This document shows, piece by piece, positions 53,859-63,996 of a stretch of DNA of 64,000 bases (position 1 is the first letter of the stretch; each line of letters starts with the position of its first letter). The DNA is from Nonomuraea endophytica. GTDB lineage: Bacteria > Actinomycetota > Actinomycetes > Streptosporangiales > Streptosporangiaceae. Made by a program: the position numbers and the translations under genes. The stretch is taken from contig NZ_JACHIN010000010.1 of the NCBI RefSeq assembly GCF_014203235.1, positions 1 to 64,000 on the forward strand, written 5' to 3'. Below the pieces are notes generated by a model. It saw nothing but the letters and a program-made list of their open reading frames with translations, ran no database searches and was not told the DNA's origin.

Positions 53859-54281
53859 TCAGGCCAGAGCCGTCCCGGCCGGCAGGCGGACCGGCGCGTC
53901 GCGGTAGAGGGCGGCCGAGCAGGGGGTGACCGCCTGATGGCACCCGCCGCGGTCGCAGGCCTTGATGGCGACGCTGAGCAGGGTGAGCAGGAGGTCGGTG
54001 TCGTGTTCGGTGTCGAGGCGGATGCCGACCCAGTCCTCGCTGCGCCCGAAGACGACCCGCTCGGTACCGGCCAGCGCCGGATACATCCGGCAGATGGCCG
54101 GGCGGGTGAGGCGGAGTTCGGCGTCGTCGTCGGCGTGCAGGTGGAGGATCTGGCAGGTGCCGGCGGCAACGCCGACTCCGCATGTGCAGTACGGGGCTGT
54201 CGCCTCAAGGCCGGGCCACTCGCGCAGGAGCGTCAGCACCCGGCCGGCCTGGGAACCCAGGGCGATGCCGCTTGCTCGCAT
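53859..54281 (-). CDS. Luciferase-domain (DUF5519-like) protein
   Basis: Small protein of 140 residues. TCQILHLHADDDAELRLTR, followed by RVVFGRSEDWVGIRLDTEH and LLLTLLSVAIKA, resembles the DUF5519/luciferase-domain pattern (His-rich strand, later W-V strand, final helix). It has several cysteines (YCTCGVG, ACDRGGCHQ). It is not related to flavin-dependent bacterial luciferase, and its function is unknown. It lies 115 bp upstream of the polymerase gene on the same strand and may be co-transcribed with it. Confidence 0.6.
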   Translation of the reverse strand: MRASGIALGSQAGRVLTLLREWPGLEATAPYCTCGVGVAAGTCQILHLHADDDAELRLTRPAICRMYPALAGTERVVFGRSEDWVGIRLDTEHDTDLLLTLLSVAIKACDRGGCHQAVTPCSAALYRDAPVRLPAGTALA

Positions 54282-54345
54282 GTGCTTATCGTCGTCCTGC
54301 GCGCACGCGGAGCAAAGGCGGATGCCGCCAGGGTGTTCCCAATTG

Positions 54346-54789
54346 TTATGGAGTGATGTGCCGGGCGATGGCGGTGAAGGCGGCCAGCTGTTCGGGGGAG
54401 AGCGCTCCGGTGAAGTGGCGGCGTACCGCGTCGAGGTGGACCGGAGCCGCGCGGTCGTGCGCGCGGCGGCCCGCGTCGGTCAGGACGACGTCCTCGCCGC
54501 GGCCGTCGAGCTCGCACTTCTCCCGGTCGACGAGCCCGCGCTGCTCCATCCGGCCGAGCTGGCGCGACAGGCGGCTGTGCGCCCAGTGCAGGTGCTCGGT
54601 GAGGCCGCGCACGCGGATGCAGTGCTCGCCGCCGGAGAGCGCGGCCAGGGCGGCCAGCACGTCGTAGTCGGCCATCGACAGGCCGCTCGCGCGTTCCAGG
54701 TCGCGGGCGACCTCCGCGTCGACGTGCAGGCGCAGGCGGCGGTAGGCCTCCCACGCGTCGAGCGCGGTGTCGTCCCTCATCTCGGTCAC
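54346..54789 (-). CDS. MarR-family transcriptional regulator
   Basis: Regulator of 147 residues with the MarR winged helix (MADYDVLAALAALSG, RVRGLTEHLHWAHSRLSRQ, LGRMEQRGLVDREKCELDGR). GTG 54789 is supported by TAGACT six bases upstream (leaderless); ATG 54780 is the alternative. Divergent from the hydrolase gene. A GTTAC-AC-GTAAC palindrome in the gap is the likely site for control of both. Confidence 0.9.
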   Translation of the reverse strand: MTEMRDDTALDAWEAYRRLRLHVDAEVARDLERASGLSMADYDVLAALAALSGGEHCIRVRGLTEHLHWAHSRLSRQLGRMEQRGLVDREKCELDGRGEDVVLTDAGRRAHDRAAPVHLDAVRRHFTGALSPEQLAAFTAIARHITP

Positions 54790-54842
54790 TCCGGCAGTCT
54801 ACGGGATTTCAGTGATATGTAACAGATCTTGGGGTAGGGTTG

Positions 54843-54854
54843 GTTACACGTAAC
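54843..54854. promoter_or_regulatory. Probable MarR operator
   Basis: GTTAC, AC, GTAAC is a perfect inverted repeat in the 86-bp divergent gap. A related half-site, ATGTAACAG, lies about 25 bp to its left. Two sites in a divergent gap fit MarR autorepression. Confidence 0.5.
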
Positions 54855-54875
54855 GAAGTAGCGGGAGTGTGGGGC

Positions 54876-55733
54876 ATGGAACGCAAGCTGGCGGTCAACG
54901 GGGTCGAGCTCAACGTCGAGAGGTCCGGGGACGCGGGTGACCCGGCGATCGTGCTGCTTCACGGCGCGGGGCAGTCGCTCGTGGCCTGGGAGGACGAGTT
55001 CGTCGCCCGGCTCGTCGCGGGCGGGCGGCAGGTGGTGCGCTTCGACAGCCGCGACGCCGGCCGTTCGACGAGCTATCCGGCGGGCGAGCCGAAGTACGGC
55101 CTGACCGACCTCGCGGCCGACGCCGCCGCGCTGATCGAGACGCTCGGCCTGGACCGGGCCCACCTCGTGGCCATGTCGCAGGGTTCGGCGGTCGCGCAGC
55201 TCGTGGCGCTCGACCACCCCGGCCGCGTCGCCACCCTCACCCTCACCGGCGCCACTCCGGGCGGCCCCGGCCACGAGTCGCCCGACCTGCCGCCGATGGC
55301 GGACGAAATCCTGGCGCTGTTCGCCGAGGAGCAGCCCGGGCCCGACTTTTCCGACCGCGCGGCCGTGCTCGACTACCTGGTCGAGAGTGAGCGCCCCTAC
55401 GCCGGGGCCGTCTTCGACGAGGCGGCGCTGCGGGCCATGGCCGAGCGCGTCGTCGACCGCACGCCGAACCTGGCCGCCCAGCTCACCAACCCCTTCCTCA
55501 TCGACGCCGGCCGGCCCTGGCGCGAGCGGCTCGGCGAGATCGCGGTGCCGGTGCTGGTCTTCCAGGGCGGCGCCGACCCGCTGTTCCCGCCGGGACACGG
55601 CCAGGCGCTGGCCGCCGCGATCCCCGGCGCGCGGGCGAGGGTGCTGGAAGGCGTCGGGCACGAGATCTTCCCCCGGCGCACCTGGGACGAGGTCATCCCG
55701 GCGATCCTGGCCCACACCGCCGCACGTCCTTGA
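54876..55733 (+). CDS. Alpha/beta-hydrolase
   Basis: Cytoplasmic hydrolase of 285 residues. The oxyanion region is IVLLHGAGQSLVAWEDEF, the nucleophile elbow is MSQGSA (usually G-x-S-x-G; here the residue before Gln is the Ser of VAMSQGSAVAQ), the acid is in VFQGGADPLFPP, and the catalytic His in LEGVGHEIFPRR. The elbow reads M-S-Q-G, so the first elbow glycine is replaced by Met. Close to esterase/haloperoxidase-like relatives. ATG 54876 has GGGAG upstream. Probably regulated by the divergent MarR. Confidence 0.87.
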   Translation: MERKLAVNGVELNVERSGDAGDPAIVLLHGAGQSLVAWEDEFVARLVAGGRQVVRFDSRDAGRSTSYPAGEPKYGLTDLAADAAALIETLGLDRAHLVAMSQGSAVAQLVALDHPGRVATLTLTGATPGGPGHESPDLPPMADEILALFAEEQPGPDFSDRAAVLDYLVESERPYAGAVFDEAALRAMAERVVDRTPNLAAQLTNPFLIDAGRPWRERLGEIAVPVLVFQGGADPLFPPGHGQALAAAIPGARARVLEGVGHEIFPRRTWDEVIPAILAHTAARP

Positions 55734-55747
55734 TCTCCTGCGGCCGG

Positions 55748-56787
<1,040 letters not shown>

Positions 56788-56791
<4 letters not shown>

Positions 56792-57606
56792 CGCTTGATA
56801 CCTCCGTGGAAGCGGAAGCCGTACCGCTGGGAGACGAACAGGTACATGGCCACCACCGGCAGCGAGTAGAGCAGCGAGAAGGTCGAGATGAGATCGAGCT
56901 TGGGCGCGCCGCCCTCGGTGTAGAGGGTGTAGAGGATCACCGAGCCGGGCGACTTCTCCGGATCGCGCAGCAGGATGAACTGGAACAGGAACCCGCCCCA
57001 CACGCTGGCCAGCGCCCAGACTCCGATCGTGGCCAGGCCGGGGCGTACGAGCGGGACCGTGATGTGCCGCAGGATCTGCAGCGGCGATGCGCCGAAGACC
57101 CGCGCCGACTCCTCGTACGACGTGGGCGTCTCGTCCATGAAGTCCTTGAGAATGAAGATCGCCGCCGGCAGCAGGCCGCCGGAGACGACCAGGATGACGC
57201 CCAGATGGGTGTCGATGAGGTTGAGCCGGGTTGCCAGCTCGAAGATCGGGACCATGGCTGCCGTCCCGGTGACCACCGACGACAGCAGCAGAAGCAGATA
57301 CAGGAGCACGTCCCGGCCGGGCACGGACACCCGCGACAGCGCGTACGCGGCGAGCGCGGCCAGCACCACGACCAGCACCGCCGCGCCCCCGCCCTGGATC
57401 AGCGAGTTGCCGATGGAGCCCAGCGCGTAGGGGTTGTCGAGGATGGCGGCGAAGTTGGCGAGCGTGAACTCCGGCACCGACGTGGTGATCGTGGGGGAGG
57501 CGTCGAACGGCGCCGCCGCCAGCCACAACATCGGCAGCGCGAACAAGGCCAGCACGACGGCGACGAAGACCGTGGAGACGAGCCTGCCGACCGTGTGCCT
57601 GATCAT
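56788..57606 (-). CDS. Sugar-type ABC transporter permease (MalG family)
   Basis: Membrane protein of 272 residues with six hydrophobic segments (LVSTVFVAVVLALFALPMLW first). The EAA loop is SYEESARVFGASPLQILRHI, followed by VPLVRPGLATIGVWALASVW. This is the MalG branch. ATG 57606 overlaps the MalF-type stop by four bases. Confidence 0.9.
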
Positions 57607-58514
57607 GCCGGCGGCCCTCCCGCGGCGGCCGTGGCCTCCTGCCGCCGCCGTCCGCGCAGCAGCCGCAGGTACGCCAGCGCGAAGACGAGGTTGATGAGCA
57701 GGATGAGGAAGGAGACCGCGGCGCCCAGGCCGAGTTCGCCGCCGCGCAGCGCGATGTTGTAGACGTAGATCGGCAGGATCTCCGAGCGGCCCTCGGGCCC
57801 GCCGCCGGTCAGCACGAACGGCGTGAAGTCGTTGAACGTCCACAGGCTGATCAGCAGCAGGTTCGTCAGCACGTGCCGGCGGATGAGCGGGAAGACCACG
57901 TCGCGCAGCTGCTGGAAGACGTTGGCGCCGGCCAGGCGGGCGGTCTCCAGGTGGGAGGGCGGCACGTTCTCCAGCGCCGCCGAGTAGAGCATCATCGAGA
58001 ACGCGGTGCCCCGCCAGGTGTTGAAGACGATGATCGACAGCAGCGGGTGGTCCAGCAGCCACGCGAACCCCGGTGTGCCGAGCAGCGCGTTGAGCGTGCC
58101 GCCGTCGCGGTCGAGCAGCGCGAACCACAGGAACCCCACCACCGTCGAAGGCAGGATCCACGACAGCAGCACCACGCCCTCGACCAGCCGCCGCACCGTC
58201 CCGCGCCGGGTGCGCAGCACCCACGCCAGCGCGAACCCGAGCCCCGCCTGGCCGATCACGGCCGAGCCGCCCACGTAGGCGACGGTCAGCCACAGCGAGG
58301 ACAGGAAGCGCGGGTCGCCGAGCGCGGAGGTGTAGTTGTCCAGCCCCACCACCTGCGGGTTCGCCGCCTGGAGCCCGGTCAGCCGGTAGTCGGTGAGCCC
58401 CAGGTAGATCGTCCAGAGCGCGGGGAAGACGAGGAAGACCGCGATGAGCACCAGCGCGGGCAGCACGAACGCGGTGGCCCTGGCGCGCCCGAGCCCGGCG
58501 GCATCGGTGATCAT
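57603..58514 (-). CDS. Sugar-type ABC transporter permease (MalF family)
   Basis: Membrane protein of 303 residues. The opening segment is TAFVLPALVLIAVFLVFPAL followed by WTIYLGLTDYRLTG. The EAA-type loop is HLETARLAGANVFQQLRDVV. These are typical of MalF/UgpA permeases. ATG 58514 overlaps the binding-protein stop, so the operon is fully coupled. Confidence 0.9.
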   Translation of the reverse strand: MITDAAGLGRARATAFVLPALVLIAVFLVFPALWTIYLGLTDYRLTGLQAANPQVVGLDNYTSALGDPRFLSSLWLTVAYVGGSAVIGQAGLGFALAWVLRTRRGTVRRLVEGVVLLSWILPSTVVGFLWFALLDRDGGTLNALLGTPGFAWLLDHPLLSIIVFNTWRGTAFSMMLYSAALENVPPSHLETARLAGANVFQQLRDVVFPLIRRHVLTNLLLISLWTFNDFTPFVLTGGGPEGRSEILPIYVYNIALRGGELGLGAAVSFLILLINLVFALAYLRLLRGRRRQEATAAAGGPPA

Positions 58515-59863
58515 CCCGCGATGTTGGCCGCGCCGCCGACCAGCCGCTCCAGCTTGGTCTGGTACGCGACCGCCGCCTCCTCGGGCGAGGCGCCCGACAC
58601 GACCGCCGCCGTGGCCTCCTGAAGCGCGACCGACACCTGCGGATAGACCCCCAGCGGCGGCCGGTAGGCGGTGATCGGCAGGACCTCCTCGGCGATGTAC
58701 TTGAGCATCGGATCCGCCGTCAGCACCTCGGCGTTGACGTCGTCACGGGCGCTGATGCGCACCTGCCCGGCCAGCTGCGACTTGGTGGCCGCCGCCGAGT
58801 GCATGAACGCCAGCAGCTCCCAGGCCAGCTTCGGGTTCTTGGAGAAGGGGTTCAGCACGCGTACCGCGCCGCCGGACATCGAGACGAAGTCCTGGCCCCG
58901 GATGCCGCCGCCCGGCTGCTTGGCCGGGATCTTCGCGTAGCCGACGACCGCGTCACGCTCGGCCATGGGCGCCACGCCCGCCTTCGGCTCGATGACCGAG
59001 CGCCAGAAGTAGTCGCTCTCCGCCAGGATCGCGATCTTGCCCTCGGCGAACTGGGCGAAGGACTTGTCGCGGCCCTTGGCCTCCTGCTGCAGCTTCGGAT
59101 CGCCCAGGCCCTTGGAGTAGATCTGCTGGTAGAAGCCGAGCACGTCCTTCATGGCCTGGGAGGCGCCGGTCCACTTGCCGGTGGTGTAGATCTCCGAGCC
59201 GGCGCCGGTCAGCAGCGGCAGCGCGCCCTGCATCGTGGTGGCCTCGCCCATCGCGGTGCCCGCGTTGATCTGGATCGGCACCGGCACCCCGGCCGCCTTC
59301 AGCTTGGTCCCGGCGTCGATGATCTCCTGCCAGCTCGCCGGCTGCCACGGCTCCGGCAGCCCGGCCTTCTTGAACAGCGTCCGGTTGTAGAACAGCACGC
59401 GGCCGTCGGTGCCCTGCGGCAGGCCGTACTTCTTGCCGTCGAAGATGCCGAGCCCCTGTACGGCCTGCGGGATCTGCGACCAGCCCTCCCAGCCGTCCAC
59501 CGTGGGCCCGCCCACCTCCGCCAGCGGCTTGATGTAACCGGCCTGCGCGAACTCGCCCACCCAGATGCCGTCCACGTCGATCACGTCGGCGCCGGTCTTC
59601 GACTTGAGGTCCAGGGAGAGCTTCGTCTTGTACTGCTCGTCCTCGACGCCGCTCGGCTGGAACAGCACCTTGACGTTCTGATGACTCCGCTCGAACTCCG
59701 GGATCACCCAGGTCCTGATCCAGTCGGCGCTCTCGGAGTTCTTGCCGCCGGAGATCGAGTTGGCGGCGATCGTGAGGGTCACGCTCCCCGGGCTCGACGG
59801 CTGTCCGGTGCCGCAGGCGGCGAGGGCCAGGAGGAGGGCGGCGCCGATGAGCACAGGTCGCAT
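58511..59863 (-). CDS. Sugar-type ABC transporter substrate-binding lipoprotein (SBP family 1)
   Basis: Lipoprotein of 450 residues. Signal MRPVLIGAALLLALAA with lipidated Cys 17. The mature protein has family-1 features (WVIPEFERSHQNVKVLF, GADVIDVDGIWVGEFAQAGY, LPQGTDGRVLFYNRTLFKKA). The ligand cannot be read from the sequence. GGAGG lies six bases before ATG 59863. First gene of the operon, divergent from prcB across 172 bp. Confidence 0.91.
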   Translation of the reverse strand: MRPVLIGAALLLALAACGTGQPSSPGSVTLTIAANSISGGKNSESADWIRTWVIPEFERSHQNVKVLFQPSGVEDEQYKTKLSLDLKSKTGADVIDVDGIWVGEFAQAGYIKPLAEVGGPTVDGWEGWSQIPQAVQGLGIFDGKKYGLPQGTDGRVLFYNRTLFKKAGLPEPWQPASWQEIIDAGTKLKAAGVPVPIQINAGTAMGEATTMQGALPLLTGAGSEIYTTGKWTGASQAMKDVLGFYQQIYSKGLGDPKLQQEAKGRDKSFAQFAEGKIAILAESDYFWRSVIEPKAGVAPMAERDAVVGYAKIPAKQPGGGIRGQDFVSMSGGAVRVLNPFSKNPKLAWELLAFMHSAAATKSQLAGQVRISARDDVNAEVLTADPMLKYIAEEVLPITAYRPPLGVYPQVSVALQEATAAVVSGASPEEAAVAYQTKLERLVGGAANIAG

Positions 59864-60035
59864 GTCGGCCTCCAGTTGAGGACGTGCAGACATACCGACA
59901 ATCGCACGACCCGACTCGGGCGTAAAGAAACGATCTGATGAACGGTTCGCCCTGAGCTGATCGTGGGAAGTGCATGGGGCAACGCAACATGAGTAGGGTC
60001 TGGCTAAAGGTAGTGACGATTGGGGAGGGAGTCGC

Positions 60036-60884
60036 GTGGCATCGCACAGGGATCTGCCCGCCGGCTTGGTTGACCGATTTTTCGTGAACTCGGGGAGTTC
60101 GTCGTTCACCGAGTTCGTCAGCTCGCACGCGCCGGAGTTGCTCCCGGTACGCGGCGAGATCCTGGCCACCCCCATCGGCGACCAGGTTCCGCACGCCACG
60201 ACGATCGTGGCGGCCACCTTCGCGGGCGGCGTGGTCATGGCCGGAGACCGGCGGGCCACATCGGGGAACATGATCTCGCAGCGTGACGTGCAGAAGGTGT
60301 TCCGCACCGACGACTACTCCGTCATGGGCATCGCGGGCACCGCCAGCACCGGCATCGAGATGGCCCGGCTCTACCGCGTGGAGCTGGAGCACTACGAGAA
60401 GATGGAAGGCCGCACGCTGTCGGTCAACGGCAAGGCCAACCGCCTGGCCACGATGATCCGCGGCAACCTCGGCATGGCGATGCAGGGTCTGGTGGTGGTG
60501 CCGCTGTTCGCCGCCTACGACCCCGACAAGGACGAGGGGCGCATCTTCAGCTATGACGTGGCGGGCGGGCCGTACGAGCGGGAGCGTTTCGACGCGATCG
60601 GCTCCGGCTCCATCTTCGCCCGCGGCTCGCTGAAGAAGCTCTACCGCGACGGCGCCGGCGCCGACGACACCGTGATGACGCTCATCCAGGCGCTCTACGA
60701 CGCGGCCGACGACGACTCGGCGACGGGCGGACCCGACGTGACCAGGAAGATCTGGCCGCTCGTGTCGGTGATCGACGCCAACGGGTTCCGCCGGCTCACC
60801 GACGAGGAGGTCTCCGGATATGTCGAGCAGATGCTCGAAGCCCGGTTGATCTCGCCTGACGGTCCCATCGCCCCGCTGCGCTAG
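60036..60884 (+). CDS. prcB: 20S proteasome beta subunit
   Basis: Catalytic subunit of 282 residues. A propeptide of about 54 residues precedes the Thr nucleophile: cleavage within PHA-TTIVAA exposes Thr 55. The Asp/Lys/Ser environment follows in GVVMAGDRRATSG, and RDVQKVF carries the conserved Lys. Later motifs IGSGSIFARGSLKKLY and PLVSVIDANGFRRLTDEE are normal. GTG 60036 has GGGGAGGGAG upstream. prcA starts 15 bases after its stop. Confidence 0.96.
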   Translation: MASHRDLPAGLVDRFFVNSGSSSFTEFVSSHAPELLPVRGEILATPIGDQVPHATTIVAATFAGGVVMAGDRRATSGNMISQRDVQKVFRTDDYSVMGIAGTASTGIEMARLYRVELEHYEKMEGRTLSVNGKANRLATMIRGNLGMAMQGLVVVPLFAAYDPDKDEGRIFSYDVAGGPYERERFDAIGSGSIFARGSLKKLYRDGAGADDTVMTLIQALYDAADDDSATGGPDVTRKIWPLVSVIDANGFRRLTDEEVSGYVEQMLEARLISPDGPIAPLR

Positions 60885-60899
60885 AAAGGAACACCTGCG

Positions 60900-61688
60900 G
60901 TGTCCATGCCTTTTGGATATGCCTCCCCAGAGCAGATCATGCGGGACAAGGCGGACTACGCGCGCAAGGGCATCGCGCGGGGCCGCTCGGTCGTCGTACT
61001 GCAGTACGAGGACGGCATCCTGTTCGTCGCGCCCAACCCGTCGCGGGCGTTGCACAAGATCAGTGAGATCTACGACAAGATCGGCTTCGCCGCCGTCGGG
61101 CGCTACAACGAGTTCGAGGAACTACGGCTGGGCGGCATCCGCTACGCCGACATCAACGGCTACACCTACGACCGCTCCGACGTGACCGGCCGCGGCCTGG
61201 CCAACCTCTACGCCTCCAACCTCGGCCGGATCTTCACCGAGTCGATCAAGTCGCTGGAGGTCGAGGTCGTGGTGGCCGAGGTCGGCGACACGCCCGACGG
61301 CGACGCCATCTACCGGCTCACCTTCGACGGCTCGGTCTTCGACGAGCACGGCTTCACCGTGATGGGCGGCCAGGCCGAGGCCGTCTCCGGCCGCCTGAAG
61401 GAGCGCTACCGCGAGGCGATGCCGCTGGCCGACGCCCTTGAGGTCGCGCTGGTGGCGTTGACGGAGCCAGGTGGCGAACGGCCGCCGGTGGCCCAGCTCG
61501 AAGTGGCGGTGCTGGACCGCAACCGCGAGCATCGCAAGTTCCAGCGGCTGACGGGGGCACGCCTGGAGCGCATCCTCCCCGCCGCCCCGCCGCCCTCACC
61601 CACCACCACGACCGAGCCCGACGACGCCCCCACAGGCCCACCCACGGGCCCGGACGGCGACATAGACGACGGCTCCTCACCCCTGTAG
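60900..61688 (+). CDS. prcA: 20S proteasome alpha subunit
   Basis: Structural subunit of 262 residues that forms the outer rings and gate of the core. FGYASPEQIMRDKADYARKG is the alpha-subunit opening, and GIARGRSVVVLQYEDGILFV, NPSRALHKISEIYDKIGFAA and YTYDRSDVTGRGLANLYASN are family motifs. The C-terminal 40 residues are Pro/Thr/Asp-rich and unstructured. GTG 60900 fits the AAAGGA site nine bases upstream; ATG 60906 is possible. Confidence 0.95.
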   Translation: MSMPFGYASPEQIMRDKADYARKGIARGRSVVVLQYEDGILFVAPNPSRALHKISEIYDKIGFAAVGRYNEFEELRLGGIRYADINGYTYDRSDVTGRGLANLYASNLGRIFTESIKSLEVEVVVAEVGDTPDGDAIYRLTFDGSVFDEHGFTVMGGQAEAVSGRLKERYREAMPLADALEVALVALTEPGGERPPVAQLEVAVLDRNREHRKFQRLTGARLERILPAAPPPSPTTTTEPDDAPTGPPTGPDGDIDDGSSPL

Positions 61689-62184
61689 CGAACCGGGCCT
61701 GAGGGCTCGTCGGCTTCCGGGCCGAAGCGACACCTGGGCGCCGCGGCAAACCGCCGCGGCGCCCACGCACATCCCAACCCAACCCTCTCCCGCCCCGCCT
61801 CGCTGCCCCGCCGGCCGGGCCCACCCACGCCCGCCTGTCGGCCCGTAGCCACGCACATCCCGACTCACGCGCTCCTGCCGCCCTGTCCGAGCCTCGGCGG
61901 CCCGGCTGTCGGCCCGGAGCCACGCGCCCCTCGCGCTCGGCGCTCCGAGCCCTCGCGCCCCGCGTCTGCCGGTCGGTTGCGGCTCGTCTGCGGCTTGCTT
62001 GTGGTTCCACCCACGCCGCTTTTCGGGTACTGCCTGCCGTGTCGCCACGCCATTCCGGCGAGGAGGCGCAGTCCCGGATGCCGTTCGGGTGCCGTGTGGG
62101 CCGGGGCTGCCGGGGGTAGTGGGTGTGACGTGTGTCACGTGGTGGTGTGCGAACCAGGGCGCGTGTGCGGGGATCGTAGATCGT
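61689..62184 (+). other. 496-bp interval after prcA with a terminator-like stem-loop
   Basis: Very GC-rich, low-information sequence. The only clear feature is the 11-bp hairpin at 61736-61764. Short direct repeats of the type CCACGCACATCCC and CCACGCGCCCCTCGC recur between 61760 and 61940. No gene is supported. Confidence 0.5.
61736..61764 (+). terminator. Strong stem-loop after prcA (putative terminator)
   Basis: GGGCGCCGCGG (61736-61746), loop CAAACCG, CCGCGGCGCCC (61754-61764). It is a perfect 11-bp GC stem, 48 bases after the prcA stop. There is no T-run, so termination may be partial. Confidence 0.55.
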
Positions 62185-62742
62185 GTGAAGACTTCGACCC
62201 GATACATCCTGGCCGGCAGCGCTGTGGCCGCCTTGACCATGTCCTTCGTCAGCACCGCCTACGCCGGCACGCAGAGCACCATCACGCTGCCCGTGACGTC
62301 CATGGCGATCCCCAAGTTCAAGGCGCCCAAGGTCTTCGGGACCACCTTCCAGGCGGACCCCGGGCACGACTTCACCAAGGGCGTCCACTCGCGGCGCGAC
62401 GGCATCCTGCGCGGCTGGATCACCCACGTGAGCGGCGTCAAGGCCGAGTACGAGCCGATCAAGTGGAAGAAGGGCACCCAGACCGAGGGCCACTTCGTGG
62501 GTCCGCCGGAGGGCGACGTGCGGGCCTATGCCTCGCCGATCGCGAAGAACGTGGTGTTCCTGTCGGCGTTCGGGTGCAAGGCGTCCATGCAGCACATGAC
62601 CGTCGACCGCAACACCGGGCTCGGCAACAAGCGGTGCTCGCAGTCGGTGCTGATCAAGCGCGCCAAGCAGTACGAGCGTCCGGCGCTTATCACCGTCTAC
62701 AAGGGGAAGATCGTCCGAGTGCAGGAGATTTACACCCCGTAG
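62185..62742 (+). CDS. Secreted protein of unknown function
   Basis: Protein of 185 residues. A Sec signal (KTSTRYILAGSAVAALTM, cut after STAYA near residue 26) precedes a mature basic domain with GTTFQADPGHDF, KKGTQTEGHFVGPPEGDV and the ending KGKIVRVQEIYTP. Two cysteines (AFGCKAS and NKRCSQS) may form a disulfide. GTG 62185 gives the signal peptide. I do not recognise a family. It could be an extracellular structural or inhibitor protein. Confidence 0.7.
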   Translation: MKTSTRYILAGSAVAALTMSFVSTAYAGTQSTITLPVTSMAIPKFKAPKVFGTTFQADPGHDFTKGVHSRRDGILRGWITHVSGVKAEYEPIKWKKGTQTEGHFVGPPEGDVRAYASPIAKNVVFLSAFGCKASMQHMTVDRNTGLGNKRCSQSVLIKRAKQYERPALITVYKGKIVRVQEIYTP

Positions 62743-62817
62743 TTCCAAGGTGGGTCTTACGTTGGGGCTTGCGGCGGTAGGTGATCATAGAAAGTGGATC
62801 ACCGCTGGAGGCAGCAG

Positions 62818-63354
62818 ATGCGTGGGATCGCCGCCGCTTTGACCGGTATCACCGTGGCGCTGGGGGTGGCCGCGGTCCCGGCCCGGGCCGACGAGGACCT
62901 GGGCCTCAGGCCGTCGACCGTGCGGGCCGGCGGATGGGTGACGGTCCGGCTGCTGTGCGACCCCGATGCCGAGTCGGGGATGATCGACGGGCCCACCTCG
63001 TTCGGGGAGATCCCGATCGACGACCTGGGCGACGGCCGCTTCGAGGACGACATCCGCGTACCCATCGGCACTCCGCGGGGGCGGCAGCCGGTCTACGGGT
63101 ACTGCGACGACGAGGACGAGCCCACCAGCAGGGCCTCGTTCACCGTGGTGGGGGGCAGGCCGCACGGCGGCGCCTACACCGGCTTCGGCGGTACGGCCCC
63201 GGCCCTCGCATCCCGGCCCAGCCCAGCAGATCAGGGCGCGGAGAGCGGGCTGCAGCGAGGAGCCCCGGGAGGCGCGCTCCTGTGGGCCGGAATCGGAGCG
63301 CTGGCGCTGGGCGGAGTCGCCGCGATGCGCCGCCGGTCCCGCCGCAGGGGCTGA
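62818..63354 (+). CDS. Secreted, C-terminally membrane-anchored protein next to sortase
   Basis: Protein of 178 residues. Signal peptide MRGIAAALTGITVALGVAAV cut after ARA. An acidic beta-rich domain has two cysteines (RLLCDPDAE and YGYCDDEDE). A Gly/Ser/Pro-rich stalk follows, then a C-terminal membrane segment (GALLWAGIGALALGGVAAM) and an Arg tail. There is no clear LPxTG motif before the segment. GGAGG precedes ATG 62818 by seven bases. Its place just before a sortase gene suggests surface display. Confidence 0.7.
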   Translation: MRGIAAALTGITVALGVAAVPARADEDLGLRPSTVRAGGWVTVRLLCDPDAESGMIDGPTSFGEIPIDDLGDGRFEDDIRVPIGTPRGRQPVYGYCDDEDEPTSRASFTVVGGRPHGGAYTGFGGTAPALASRPSPADQGAESGLQRGAPGGALLWAGIGALALGGVAAMRRRSRRRG

Positions 63355-63405
63355 GATGCGCCGTTGCGGGTTCGGGCCGAAGGGGGTTTCGGTCGGGGTG
63401 GTCTT

Positions 63406-63996
63406 GTGAGGGCCGGGGCCATCGGGGTTGTGCTGGTCGGGGCCGTTCTCGTGGTGGTGGGGAAGCCCGGGCTGGAGAAGGTCCTTGAGGGGCTCACCGA
63501 TCTGGTTCCTTCCGCGGCCGTCGCGCCTATGTCCAGGTCTGAGCCTGTTCGTCTGGAGATCCCCGGGCTCAAGCTCAAGGCCGGGATCACCCCGCGCGGC
63601 CTCAACAAGGACGGCACCGCCCGCGTCCCGAGCGCAAGCCAGGCGCACCTGGTCAGCTGGTACAAGCACGGCCCCGCGCCAGGTGAGCCCGGCGCCGCCG
63701 CACTGTTCGGCCACGTGGACTCCACCACCGGCCCGGCCGTCTTCCACAGCGTCGCCACCCTACGGCCCGACGCGTTGATCAAGGTGGTCAGGGCCGACGC
63801 CTCGACGGCCATGTTCCGGGTCCGCTCGGTCGAGGCCTTCCCCAAGCGGGACTTCCCGTCCGAGCGCGTCTACAGCGACACCGACCGCCCGGAACTGCGC
63901 CTGATCACCTGTGGCGGCACGTTCGACCCGGTCAAGCGCGAGTACGCCGACAACGTGGTCGTCTTCGCCGGGCTCGCCGGCCGTACCGGAAAATGA
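63406..63996 (+). CDS. Class F sortase
   Basis: Membrane-anchored transpeptidase of 196 residues. An N-terminal membrane segment (AGAIGVVLVGAVLVVVG) leads into the sortase beta-barrel with His 103 in ALFGHVDSTTGP, and Arg 165 and Cys 169 in ELRLITCGGTFD. This is the full catalytic triad. The LITCGG form is typical of actinobacterial class F (also called E/F-like) sortases. GTG 63406 is preferred; TTG 63364 is an alternative. It ends at the window edge with its stop codon present. Confidence 0.88.
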   Translation: MRAGAIGVVLVGAVLVVVGKPGLEKVLEGLTDLVPSAAVAPMSRSEPVRLEIPGLKLKAGITPRGLNKDGTARVPSASQAHLVSWYKHGPAPGEPGAAALFGHVDSTTGPAVFHSVATLRPDALIKVVRADASTAMFRVRSVEAFPKRDFPSERVYSDTDRPELRLITCGGTFDPVKREYADNVVVFAGLAGRTGK